64,000 nt of DNA from Massilia sp. W12 (lineage in GTDB: Bacteria; Pseudomonadota; Gammaproteobacteria; Burkholderiales; Burkholderiaceae_D): positions 4,774,001-4,838,000 of the forward strand of contig NZ_CP147776.1 in the NCBI RefSeq assembly GCF_037300705.1, written 5' to 3'. The notes below the pieces were generated by a model. That model was not told the origin of the DNA. It ran no database searches and saw only the letters and a list, made by a program, of their open reading frames with translations. The position numbers and the translations under genes are program-made. Below are positions 33,040 to 41,941 of the stretch, one piece after another. Each line of letters opens with the position of its first letter. Positions within the stretch are counted from its first letter, which is position 1.

Positions 33040-34317
33040 GTGAACAAAGCCCCGATTACCGACTGGAATCCGGATTCGCCTGCATTTTGGCAGGTGCAGG
33101 GGCGCGCGCTGGCGCAACGCAATCTGGCGCTGTCGGTCGCCAATCTGGTGCTGTCGTTTGGCGTCTGGATGGTATGGAGTGTGCTGGTGGTGCAATTGCC
33201 GGCGGCAGGCTTTGAATACAGTCCCAATCAATTATTCTGGCTGGCCGCCTTGCCCGGTTTGTCCGGCGCCTTGCTGCGCATTGTGTACACCCTGTTGGCG
33301 CCGGTGTTTGGCGGCCGGCGCTGGACGGCCCTGTCTTCGCTCAGTCTGAGCCTGCCTTTGCTGGGCTTGTATTTGACCTTGCAGAATACGGACAATGTTT
33401 ATCCCAGCTTCCTGCTGCTGGCCTTGCTGACCGGCATGGGCGGCGCCAATTTCACCTCCTCGCTCTCACATCTGGCGCCGTTTTACCCGCAACAACAACA
33501 AAAAGCGATTCTTGGCCTGCATGCCAGCCTGGCCAATCTGGGCGTGGCCCTGGTGCAATTTCTGCTGCCGCTGTTAATGCATTGGCTGCTGTTAAGCGGC
33601 GTCAGCACGCAAGACAGCCTGCGTTTCACCCTGCTGCCCTGGTTCATCCTGTTGACGCTGGCGGCCATCTCGGCTTGGTTGGGCATGAATGATCTGCCCT
33701 GCACGCCACCCAGTCTGACCAGTCATCTGCGCCCTTTCCGCAAGCGGCAAAATTGGTTGATGAGCTGGCTGTATCTGGGCAGTTTCGGTTCGTTTATCGG
33801 CTTTGCCGCCGCTTTTCCGCTGTTAGCGCAACTGGGTTGGCATGGCGCGCTGCCGCCGGAAGTGGTATTTGCCGGGCCGCTGTCAGGCGCGCTGGCGCGC
33901 TGGGCCGGCTTGCGCCTGATGCCGCCGCAACCGGCGCGCATGCTCTTGTTCGGTTTTCTCGGCATGGCGGCCTGCTGTTTGCTGATTGAATGGCAGTTCG
34001 GGCGCAACGGCTGGGCTTGGCCTTTTTATCTGACCATGCTGATGCTGTTTTTATGCACCGGTCTGGCGAATGCCGCCACTTTTCATCTGATGCCGAATGC
34101 GAATAACAGCGATGCGCCGCAAGCCGTGCTGGCGTTTGCCTCCACCATCGCTGCATTGGGCGCTTTTGTGATTCCGAAAAGCCTGGGCAGCGCCTGGGCG
34201 GTGTGGGGCGATCCGGCGCCAGCCTTCTGGCTGTTCTTCTGCTTCTTCCTATCCTGCGCATTGCTGAGTTTGCACTTGCTGCCGCGCCCTTCCGCACGCG
34301 CACATAGCGTGCATTGA
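33040..34317 (+). CDS. narK: Nitrate/nitrite transporter, MFS (NarK/NasA type)
   Basis: 425 aa, about 12 membrane segments. The N-terminus ITDWNPDSPAFW is a hallmark of proteobacterial NarK1-like proteins, followed by NLALSVANLVLSFGVWMVWS and the signature GGANFTSSLSHLAPFYP (family: GGGNFASSMANISFFFP). GTG 33040 is the likely start, since it precedes the family N-terminus; TTG 33010 is in frame. No nitrate reductase or nitrite genes are near. No FNR or NarL site was found directly upstream. Confidence 0.88.
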   Translation: MNKAPITDWNPDSPAFWQVQGRALAQRNLALSVANLVLSFGVWMVWSVLVVQLPAAGFEYSPNQLFWLAALPGLSGALLRIVYTLLAPVFGGRRWTALSSLSLSLPLLGLYLTLQNTDNVYPSFLLLALLTGMGGANFTSSLSHLAPFYPQQQQKAILGLHASLANLGVALVQFLLPLLMHWLLLSGVSTQDSLRFTLLPWFILLTLAAISAWLGMNDLPCTPPSLTSHLRPFRKRQNWLMSWLYLGSFGSFIGFAAAFPLLAQLGWHGALPPEVVFAGPLSGALARWAGLRLMPPQPARMLLFGFLGMAACCLLIEWQFGRNGWAWPFYLTMLMLFLCTGLANAATFHLMPNANNSDAPQAVLAFASTIAALGAFVIPKSLGSAWAVWGDPAPAFWLFFCFFLSCALLSLHLLPRPSARAHSVH

Positions 34318-34341
34318 GACGGCGACGACATCAGAATGACA

Positions 34342-35106
34342 TCAAAAACCTGGCGCAACACCCTGTTGCCGCCAGACTTCAAGCGAGCGCTTCGCCTCAT
34401 CAATCACCCCAGGCTCAGTTTCTTTTAGCAAAAACCACTGCATCAGATTCGCATAATTCTCTTGTGGCAAATAGCGCAAAGCCTCGGCCACATTAAAGCG
34501 CTGATTGGGATGGTCTGCCGGTAAACGCATGAATTCATGAATCAAATCATCGAGCAATTGGGCATGCGATTTGGCGTAGTGTTTCGCCAGTGGCGGCAAC
34601 AATTGGCTGGCTTGATATACCCTGCTATTTTTTAGTGATTGATGAATTGCTTTACTCATATCCGCTGCCAAACTGTGGTGCGAAAGAGATTGCAAAACAT
34701 ATTTGAAATGGGATTTAAAATAACGTTGCGGATAAAGCGCCAGAAAACGATGACAAACAGGAAGAATTTCTTCAACCTCTCCTGTCTTTTCGGCATAGTA
34801 ATAAAAAGCCAAAGCCATTTCATCCAGATAATTATCGTGACCGTAAATTCGATCCGGCTCCAATGCGAACTCAAAAACAGGGGCCTGCGCTAAGAGAGCG
34901 TGAAATACTTGCAATGCTTGCGGTCTGCCCCAGGCCAGCGCCAGCAAGAGTGCTTGATAACGAATGAAAACATCAGCGTGGCTCAGTAATGTGCACACCG
35001 CATCCGCTCTGGCTTCATCAACCTCTTCCATCAGCTGCGCATCACGCAAACTGTCGATTTCACCATCCTCGTTGGTGTAGAGCAGCTTGACAATTTCTTG
35101 ATCCAT
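34342..35106 (-). CDS. Probable immunity protein, helical repeat type
   Basis: 254 aa, mostly alpha-helical, with a repeating pattern of paired helices (ADVFIRYQALLLALAWG, LDEMALAFYYYAEKTGEVEEIL, FNVAEALRYLPQENYANLMQWFL) that suggests HEAT-like repeats. Its ATG is 1 bp after the toxin gene stop on the same strand (TAA-T-ATG), typical of toxin-immunity pairs. Its base composition is AT-rich in the middle like the toxin end. Not recognised as a named immunity family; the role is inferred from position. Confidence 0.65.
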   Translation of the reverse strand: MDQEIVKLLYTNEDGEIDSLRDAQLMEEVDEARADAVCTLLSHADVFIRYQALLLALAWGRPQALQVFHALLAQAPVFEFALEPDRIYGHDNYLDEMALAFYYYAEKTGEVEEILPVCHRFLALYPQRYFKSHFKYVLQSLSHHSLAADMSKAIHQSLKNSRVYQASQLLPPLAKHYAKSHAQLLDDLIHEFMRLPADHPNQRFNVAEALRYLPQENYANLMQWFLLKETEPGVIDEAKRSLEVWRQQGVAPGF

Positions 35107-35107
35107 A

Positions 35108-36013
35108 TTATTTTACCGTGAAATATTGTGATGGCACGATGCCCTTGATGAGCCCTTCAACATCCCGCATTGTATTTTTAAGATCATTTTTCGCACTCTC
35201 CATTTTTTCAAGATTATTTTTACTTGGATTATTCTCATATTTCAATTTTGCTTTATCAAATGCTTCTTGATGTACTTTTTGAATTTCTGTGGATCTGAAG
35301 ATTTCGACATCTTGAAGCTTCCCCGACTGAATATCAGCCTCCAGCTTTTTGATATCCAGCTTAATTTCGGACTGCCCATACAGTTTGGCAGTGTCAGTTT
35401 TCTCCGAAAATGAAGTGTAGGGACTATCGCTTTTGGCCGGCTCCGCTCCCCGGATATGTTGCCGGAAATTCGTTTTGCCATGCGGGTTGGCCGGACGCAG
35501 GTTTCCTTCGCTGTCAATGTGCGATTTGATCCTGTCCGCTTTTGCTCCCACTGAAGAATAAGGCCGGTCGTCGCGTCTGATCCAAAATCTATCTTCATTA
35601 TACTTTCCAAGCCCGCGTGCGCCATCCTTGGCAAACGCTTGCCATGGACTGCCCGGAATGCGTAAAAAATGAGCGTAGAATTTGGCGCCGCTGCGCGCGC
35701 CTGCCAGCGCGCCCAATACGGAACCGCCCAGCGCCATGGCGCGCTGTCCGTCTGAACCTTCACCAAACCAAACTCCGCCCAGGTATGAAGCGCCATAGCC
35801 GCCAGCCACGCCACCTATCAATCCAGCGACTGCAATCACAGGCCCGAACAACACGGTGGCGCTGGCCAAACCCAAACCAAGCAGGGTGTATTCAATCCAG
35901 TGCGGTATTTCTGAAGCGACAGGATCGGTGGTGACCGTCGGGCCGCCTGCTCTGACATTCATGGCCCCGCTTCCAAGTTTGCCGCCACAAGCGCTCATAT
36001 CGCCAACGCGCAA
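35108..36013 (-). CDS. PAAR-remnant toxin with ADP-ribosyltransferase-like C-terminus
   Basis: Up to 301 aa from TTG 36013 (or ATG 35998). Residues 1-30 (RVGDMSACGGKLGSGAMNVRAGG) match only the last third of a PAAR domain; the first part is missing, as an in-frame stop lies about 37 bp upstream of the TTG. A Gly-rich membrane-hairpin region (about 40-105) follows, as in T6SS PAAR effectors. The last 150 residues resemble ART toxins: GNLRPANPHGKTNFRQHIRG, SPYTSFS, TAKLYG and a closing EGLIKGIVPSQYF. The domain call is by motif pattern only. The toxin end is AT-rich. Probable immunity gene follows directly. Confidence 0.6.
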   Translation of the reverse strand: MRVGDMSACGGKLGSGAMNVRAGGPTVTTDPVASEIPHWIEYTLLGLGLASATVLFGPVIAVAGLIGGVAGGYGASYLGGVWFGEGSDGQRAMALGGSVLGALAGARSGAKFYAHFLRIPGSPWQAFAKDGARGLGKYNEDRFWIRRDDRPYSSVGAKADRIKSHIDSEGNLRPANPHGKTNFRQHIRGAEPAKSDSPYTSFSEKTDTAKLYGQSEIKLDIKKLEADIQSGKLQDVEIFRSTEIQKVHQEAFDKAKLKYENNPSKNNLEKMESAKNDLKNTMRDVEGLIKGIVPSQYFTVK

Positions 36014-36133
36014 CGGTTTTTGAGCAAAATCTCCGGCCCGCTTGGCTTAGTTGCAGCAAGGAGGCAAGCCGTCCTGGCCAGGAAAGACCCCGCTTACGCC
36101 TTTTCTATGCAAGTTTTTCCCCGCGCACTCCCT

Positions 36134-36139
36134 TATAAT
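36134..36139 (+). promoter_or_regulatory. Probable -10 element of the hemA promoter
   Basis: A perfect TATAAT 35 bp upstream of the hemA ATG. The -35 region is not convincing. Confidence 0.45.
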
Positions 36140-36174
36140 GTCGGATTGTTGTCATCATCCCTTGCCGTTTCGCC

Positions 36175-37458
36175 ATGCAATTGCTCGCTGTCGGTTTGAA
36201 CCACACCACCGCCCCTGTCTCGCTGCGCGAGCAATTGGCGTTTGCGCCGGATCAAGTCGGCCACGCGGTGCAAGCCGCTCGCAGCTGGTTTGCGCGCCAT
36301 GCGCCGGATCAGTCCGCCGCCAGCGAAGCCGCGATTCTCTCGACTTGCAACCGCACTGAAATTTATTGCGCCCACGCCTTAGCCAATCCGGTGGACGCCG
36401 CCGCCCATTTCCTGGCCGATTATCACAAGCTGCAACACAGCCAGCTGCGCCCGCATTTATACGCCCTGCCGCAAGACGGCGCGGTGCGGCATGCCTTCCG
36501 CGTCGCCTCCGGGCTGGATTCGATGGTGCTGGGCGAGCCGCAGATTCTGGGGCAGATGAAAGACGCGGTGCGTCAAGCCGATGCGGCGGGCGGCCTGGGC
36601 GCGTATCTGCATCAAATGTTTCAGCGCACTTTTGCGGTGGCCAAGGAAGTGCGCACCACCACCGAAATCGGCGCCCACAGTGTGTCAATGGCGGCGGCGG
36701 CAGTGCGGCTGGCGCAACGCATTTTTGACAGTATCAGCGAACAGCATGTGCTGTTCATCGGCGCCGGTGAAATGATTGAATTGTGCGCGACTCACTTTGC
36801 CGCGCAAAATCCGAAATCGCTGACCATCGCCAACCGCACCCTGGAGCGCGGCGAAACCCTGGCGCATCGCCTGGGCGGGCAGGCGATCCGCTTGGCCCAG
36901 CTGCCGGAACAATTGGCCCAGTTTGACATTGTGATTTCCTGCACCGCCTCCAGCCTGCCGATTATCGGCCTGGGGCTGGTTGAGCGCGCACTCAAAGCGC
37001 GCCGCCGCAAGCCGGTGTTTATGGTGGATCTGGCGGTGCCGCGCGATATCGAGCCGGAAGTGGCGCGCCTCAACGATGTGTTTCTGTACACCGTGGATGA
37101 TCTTGGCGCCGTGGTGCAAACCGGGCTGGAGCACCGCCAGGCGGCGGTGGCGCAAGCCGAGGCCATCATCGAGACCCGGGTGCAATCCTTCATGCATTGG
37201 CTGGACGACCGCGCCCTGGTGCCGGTGATCCGTGGCTTGCATGAGCAAAGCGAGGCGATCCGCCTGCACGAGCTGGAGCGCGCGCGCCGCCTGCTGGCCA
37301 AGGGCGAGGATGTGGACAGCGTGCTGGAAGCGCTGTCGCGCGGGCTGAGCGCCAAATTTTTGCACGGCCCGCAACAAGCCCTGCACCAAGCCCAGGGCGA
37401 AGAAAGGGCGCGTCTGGCCGGCCTGCTGCCACAACTCTTCCGCACCCGCCGCCGCTAG
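36175..37458 (+). CDS. hemA: Glutamyl-tRNA reductase
   Basis: 427 aa. Reduces glutamyl-tRNA to glutamate-1-semialdehyde with NADPH, the first committed step of C5 tetrapyrrole synthesis. STCNRTEIY holds the nucleophilic Cys; the tRNA-substrate region [20 protein letters not shown] and the cofactor motif GAGEMIEL are present, as is the [16 protein letters not shown] block. Normal length. It begins a tight run hemA-prfA-dsbB-prmC, with prfA 52 bp downstream. Confidence 0.97.
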   Translation: MQLLAVGLNHTTAPVSLREQLAFAPDQVGHAVQAARSWFARHAPDQSAASEAAILSTCNRTEIYCAHALANPVDAAAHFLADYHKLQHSQLRPHLYALPQDGAVRHAFRVASGLDSMVLGEPQILGQMKDAVRQADAAGGLGAYLHQMFQRTFAVAKEVRTTTEIGAHSVSMAAAAVRLAQRIFDSISEQHVLFIGAGEMIELCATHFAAQNPKSLTIANRTLERGETLAHRLGGQAIRLAQLPEQLAQFDIVISCTASSLPIIGLGLVERALKARRRKPVFMVDLAVPRDIEPEVARLNDVFLYTVDDLGAVVQTGLEHRQAAVAQAEAIIETRVQSFMHWLDDRALVPVIRGLHEQSEAIRLHELERARRLLAKGEDVDSVLEALSRGLSAKFLHGPQQALHQAQGEERARLAGLLPQLFRTRRR

Positions 37459-37510
37459 CTGCGCCGCCTGCAGCGCCGCCCGCCCCTTCTGTACCTGAAC
37501 CGGATATTTT

Positions 37511-38590
37511 ATGAAGCCTTCGATGCTGGCCAAGCTTGAGCAATTGGCCGACCGCTTAACCGAACTCGACCATTTACTGATGGATGGCGAGGCTACCGCC
37601 AATCTGGACAATTACCGCAAACTCACGCGTGAGCATGCCGAGCTGTCGCCGCTGGCGGCGCTGTTTGCGCAATACCGTCAGGCCGGACAGGATCTGGCCA
37701 CCGCCCAGGAATTATTGCAAGACCCGGACATGAAAGAGTTTGCGCAGGAAGAAATCAATCTTGCGCGCGAAACTGTGGCCGGCCTGGAGCTGGATTTGCA
37801 AAAAATGCTGCTGCCCAAGGATGAAAACGACGAACGCAATATTTTTCTGGAAATCCGCGCCGGCACGGGCGGCGATGAATCGGCCCTGTTCGCCGGCGAT
37901 TTGCTGCGCATGTACACCCGCTTCGCCGAGCGCCAGGGCTGGCGTGTGGAAATGGTGTCGGAATCGGCCTCTGATCTGGGCGGCTATAAGGAAGTGATTT
38001 GCAAAATCGTCGGGCAAGGCGTGTATTCGCGCTTGAAGTTTGAATCCGGCGGCCACCGCGTGCAGCGCGTCCCGGCCACCGAGGCGCAGGGGCGCATCCA
38101 TACCTCGGCCTGCACCGTGGCGGTGATGCCGGAAGTGGCGGACGTGGGCGATGTGAATATCAATCCGGCGGATTTGCGCATCGACACTTTCCGCGCTTCG
38201 GGCGCCGGCGGTCAGCACATCAATAAAACCGATTCCGCCGTGCGCGTAACGCATATCCCCAGCGGCCTGGTGGTGGAATGCCAAGATGACCGCAGCCAGC
38301 ACAAAAACAAGGCGAATGCGCTGGCGGTGCTGGCGACGCGCTTGAAAGACATGCAATTGCGCGAACAGCAAAGCAAACAGGCCGCCACCCGCAAAAGTCT
38401 GATCGGCTCAGGCGACCGCAGCGAGCGGATTCGCACTTATAATTTCCCGCAAGGACGGGTGACAGATCACCGCATCAATCTGACGCTGTACAAACTCGAT
38501 TTTGTGATGGATGGCGATTTGCAGGAACTCAGTCAGGCTTTGGCTGCCGAACACCAGGCCGAGTTGCTGGCTGCGCTTGGCGAAACCTGA
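37511..38590 (+). CDS. prfA: Peptide chain release factor 1
   Basis: 359 aa. Recognises UAA and UAG and triggers peptide release. The catalytic GGQ ([17 protein letters not shown]) is present, as are the [13 protein letters not shown] block and the C-terminal [14 protein letters not shown]. The GGQ Gln is a substrate of PrmC, which is encoded in the same run about 500 bp downstream. Confidence 0.97.
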   Translation: MKPSMLAKLEQLADRLTELDHLLMDGEATANLDNYRKLTREHAELSPLAALFAQYRQAGQDLATAQELLQDPDMKEFAQEEINLARETVAGLELDLQKMLLPKDENDERNIFLEIRAGTGGDESALFAGDLLRMYTRFAERQGWRVEMVSESASDLGGYKEVICKIVGQGVYSRLKFESGGHRVQRVPATEAQGRIHTSACTVAVMPEVADVGDVNINPADLRIDTFRASGAGGQHINKTDSAVRVTHIPSGLVVECQDDRSQHKNKANALAVLATRLKDMQLREQQSKQAATRKSLIGSGDRSERIRTYNFPQGRVTDHRINLTLYKLDFVMDGDLQELSQALAAEHQAELLAALGET

Positions 38591-38628
38591 TCCCCGGTAT
38601 TACTGCCTGACTTAGAGAGGAAGACAAG

Positions 38629-39102
38629 ATGGCGCTTATCAAACCACGCACGCTGTTGATTATTTGCGGCATACTCAGTCTGGCCGCCATCGGCTGCGCC
38701 TGGTATTTGCAGCATTACAAAGATATGCTGCCATGCCCGTTGTGCGTGATTCAGCGTTATGCCTTTCTGGGCGTGGCGCTGTTTTGTCTGATCGGCGGCA
38801 TCGGCAACGCCACCCGCCTCGGCGGCGTATTCGGGCTGTTGAGCGCGCTGGGCGGCTTGGGCACGGCCATCCGCCATGTCTGGGTGCAAGCCCATCCTTC
38901 TGTTTCCTGCGGCATTGATCCGATGGAAACCATGCTCAACCGCATCATTACCGCTGATCTCGTGCCGCAATTATTCAAGGCGGACGGTCTGTGCAGCGAT
39001 GTGCATGCGTTGCTCGGCTTGACCATTCCGCAATGGTCGCTGGTGGGCTTTTCCGGCCTTACCCTGTTGCTGCTCTGGTCGTTGGTGCAACGCCGTGACT
39101 GA
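38629..39102 (+). CDS. dsbB: Disulfide bond formation protein B
   Basis: 157 aa with four membrane segments. Transfers electrons from DsbA to quinones. The two Cys pairs are visible: CPLC near residue 31-34 following a membrane segment, and Cys in SVSCGID with Cys in DGLCSD in the second periplasmic loop. Inserted between prfA and prmC, an order that is seen in some Burkholderiales. Its stop overlaps the prmC GTG start. Confidence 0.93.
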   Translation: MALIKPRTLLIICGILSLAAIGCAWYLQHYKDMLPCPLCVIQRYAFLGVALFCLIGGIGNATRLGGVFGLLSALGGLGTAIRHVWVQAHPSVSCGIDPMETMLNRIITADLVPQLFKADGLCSDVHALLGLTIPQWSLVGFSGLTLLLLWSLVQRRD

Positions 39103-39967
39103 GGCATGGCCGGAAGCGCCTTGCACCCTGGCGCAATTGCAAAGCTGGCTGCACAGCCAGTCCGGCTTGCCGGCGCTGGAAGTGCGCATGCTGTTGATGC
39201 AAGCCTTACAGTTTTCGCGCACCGAATTGATGACGCGCGATCACACCACACTGGAGGCGCCGCAATTGGCGCAGGTGCGCAGTCTGATCCAACGCCGTTG
39301 CGCCGGGGAGCCGATGGCCTACATCAGCGGCGAGCGCGAATTTTTCGGCCTGCCGCTGCAGGTCAATCCGGCAGTCTTGATTCCACGTCCCGACACCGAA
39401 TTGCTGGTTGAGCTGGCGGCGCAACATGCGCCCAACGGCGGCGCCGTGCTGGATATGGGCGCCGGCAGCGGCGCCATCGTGCTGGCGCTGGCCCATTTGC
39501 GCCCCGATCTGCAGTTGTGCGCACTGGACGCCAGCAGCGCGGCGCTGGAGGTGGCGCGCGCCAATGCCGCGCGCTTGCAGCAAGCCGGCTTGCTGCAAAA
39601 CGCGCCCCAGTTTTTGCTCAGCGACTGGTTCAGCGCATTGCCGGCGCATATGCGCTTCGCCCTGATCGTCTCCAACCCGCCCTACATTGCCGCTGATGAC
39701 AAGCATTTACAACAGGGTGATTTGCGCTTTGAGCCGGCGCAGGCGCTGACCGACGGAGCCGACGGTTTGCAGGATTTGCGTCATATCATTACGCACAGCC
39801 CGGCCTGGCTGGAGGAAGGCGGCTGGCTGTTATTGGAACACGGCCATCAGCAGGCCGCCGCAGTCCGCGCCTTGCTGCAAGCACATGGCTTTGTTCAGGC
39901 GCAGTCCTGGCGCGATCTGGCCGGCATCGAGCGCGTCAGCGGAGCTTGCCGCGCGGCGTCGCGCTGA
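39095..39967 (+). CDS. prmC: Release factor glutamine methyltransferase
   Basis: 290 aa from GTG 39095, overlapping dsbB by 8 bp. Methylates the Gln of the GGQ motif of RF1 and RF2 using AdoMet. The SAM site LDMGAGSGAIVLAL and the diagnostic NPPY (SNPPYIAADD) are complete; the N-terminal YISGEREFFGLPL and VLIPRPDTELLV blocks are typical. Also called hemK. Confidence 0.95.
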   Translation: MTEAWPEAPCTLAQLQSWLHSQSGLPALEVRMLLMQALQFSRTELMTRDHTTLEAPQLAQVRSLIQRRCAGEPMAYISGEREFFGLPLQVNPAVLIPRPDTELLVELAAQHAPNGGAVLDMGAGSGAIVLALAHLRPDLQLCALDASSAALEVARANAARLQQAGLLQNAPQFLLSDWFSALPAHMRFALIVSNPPYIAADDKHLQQGDLRFEPAQALTDGADGLQDLRHIITHSPAWLEEGGWLLLEHGHQQAAAVRALLQAHGFVQAQSWRDLAGIERVSGACRAASR

Positions 39968-40102
39968 ACTGATCAGGCCGGCGGCAAAGCGCGAGTGGCA
40001 TGGCCAATAATGGCTATACGCCAAACTGTTTGGAAAATCTTTGCTAGAATGCCGCCTACCCCGGCGCCTTGTCTGCGCCAAGCCTGCAAGGAGCACTCCC
40101 CC

Positions 40103-41887
40103 ATGTTTCACCCGCTTTGCGCCCCCGCTGCTTCCTTCCCTTTGCCTTCCTGGCGCAAGCTGTTAAGCGCGACCTTGTGTGCGCTTGCGCTGGCAGCCCC
40201 GGCGCAGGCGCGCGACGCCGCGCTGCATCAGATTTTTGATGCGGACTGGGCCTGGCGTCTGCGCCAGGACCCGCTGTTGGCCACTGAAACCGGGGAGCGC
40301 CGCTACAATCATTTGCTGCCGGATGTCTCGCCGCGCGCACGGCAGGCCGATCTGGCGCACAAGCGCCGCGTGCTGCAAGCGCTGCAGCGCTTTGACCCGG
40401 CCCGGCTGGATGAGCAGGATGCGCTTTCACTGCAACTGCTGCGCCGGCAATATCAAATCGATCTGGACAAGGCGGCGCTGACACCGCATAAAATCTATGC
40501 CTTGACTGCGCTTGATGGCGGTCATTACGACCTGCTCTCGATGATCGATAAAATGCCGTTTGAAAACCGGCGCGATTATTTGAATTATCTGGCGCGCCTG
40601 CGCGCTGTGCCGCAATATCTGCGTCAGTTGCAAGCCCATCTCGACGCGGCGGAAAAAAGCGGCTGGCGCCCGCCGCGCGTGATTTTGAGCAAAGCGCCGC
40701 AACAATTACGCCTGCTGGCGCAAACCCTGGCGCACAGCCAATTCAGCGCGCCTTTACAAAACCTGGGGCACACTAAAGCCGATCAGGCGCTGCGCCAACG
40801 CTTCCAGCGCGCCTTGCAAAGCGATGTGAAACCGGCGCTGCTGGCCTTCGCCGCCTGGCTGCAAAATGATTATCTGCCGCGTTGCCGCGAAACGGTGGGG
40901 GCCGGCGACTTGCCGCAAGGCGCCGCGTATTATCAATTGGCGATCCGCGAAAACACCACCACCGATATGACGGCGGAACAGGTGCATGCGCTGGGCTTGC
41001 AGGAAGTCGCGCGGATTCAGCAGGAAATGCAAAGCGTGATGCGCGAAACCGGCTTTAACGGCGATTTCAATGCCTTCGCCAAAAAGCTCAACACTGAGCC
41101 GCAATTTTTCCACCAGACCCCGGAAGCCTTATTGCAAGGCCACCGCGAGATGGTGGCGCGCACCCGCCAGGCGCTGCCGGCGCTGTTCGGCAAACTGCCG
41201 CACACGCCGCCGGATGTCAAAGCAGCGCCCGGCCCGAATGCGGAACAAGCCGCCGGAGCCTGGTATGAAGCCGGCTCGCCGGATGGCAAGCGGCCCGGAC
41301 GTTTTTACGCCAACACTTCGGCCCTGCACACCCGGCCCAAGTGGAAAATGGAAACGCTGACCTTGCATGAAGCAGAGCCTGGCCATCATTTTCAGGTCAT
41401 GTTGGCGCAGGATAATCAAAATCTGCCGGCCTTCCGCCGTTTCGGCTGGCTGGTCGCATATGGCGAAGGCTGGGCCTTGTATGCCGAAAGCTTAGGGCCG
41501 CAACTGGGCTGGTTCAAAGATCCCTACGCCCGCTTTGGCCATCTGGATGACGCTTTATACCGCGCCGCGCGCCTGGTGGTGGACACCGGCTTGCACGCCA
41601 AGGGCTGGAGCCGGCAGCAGGCGATTGATTATTTAAATCAGAACACGGCCAACCCGCCAGCGGATAATGAGGTGGAAGTTGACCGTTATATCGGCTGGCC
41701 CGGCCAGGCGCTGGGCTACAAAATCGGACAATTGAAAATCTTGCAGATGCGCCAGCAAGCCGAAACGGCGCTGGGCGCACGTTTTGATATCCGCGCATTC
41801 CACGACTATCTGTTGGCCAGCGGCCCGCTGCCTTTGGATATTCTGGAACAGCGTATGCGCAATTGGCAGCAGACCGCAGCACAGTAA
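40103..41887 (+). CDS. DUF885 family exported metallopeptidase-like protein
   Basis: 594 aa from ATG 40103 with an AAGGAG site. A signal peptide (KLLSATLCALALAAPAQA, cleavage after AQA) leads into an all-helical DUF885 protein. The zinc motif HEAEPGHHFQ (H-E-x4-G-H-H) and the later YGEGWALYAESLG (Glu ligand) are both intact, so it is probably an active M3/M32-like peptidase acting in the periplasm. Substrate unknown. The open frame extends upstream to 39995 but without family resemblance. Confidence 0.88.
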   Translation: MFHPLCAPAASFPLPSWRKLLSATLCALALAAPAQARDAALHQIFDADWAWRLRQDPLLATETGERRYNHLLPDVSPRARQADLAHKRRVLQALQRFDPARLDEQDALSLQLLRRQYQIDLDKAALTPHKIYALTALDGGHYDLLSMIDKMPFENRRDYLNYLARLRAVPQYLRQLQAHLDAAEKSGWRPPRVILSKAPQQLRLLAQTLAHSQFSAPLQNLGHTKADQALRQRFQRALQSDVKPALLAFAAWLQNDYLPRCRETVGAGDLPQGAAYYQLAIRENTTTDMTAEQVHALGLQEVARIQQEMQSVMRETGFNGDFNAFAKKLNTEPQFFHQTPEALLQGHREMVARTRQALPALFGKLPHTPPDVKAAPGPNAEQAAGAWYEAGSPDGKRPGRFYANTSALHTRPKWKMETLTLHEAEPGHHFQVMLAQDNQNLPAFRRFGWLVAYGEGWALYAESLGPQLGWFKDPYARFGHLDDALYRAARLVVDTGLHAKGWSRQQAIDYLNQNTANPPADNEVEVDRYIGWPGQALGYKIGQLKILQMRQQAETALGARFDIRAFHDYLLASGPLPLDILEQRMRNWQQTAAQ

Positions 41888-41941
41888 TAAACCGCCGAGA
41901 GTTCCCCGCCGGCCCATCAAAAAAAGAGAAGGAAGAATAAC

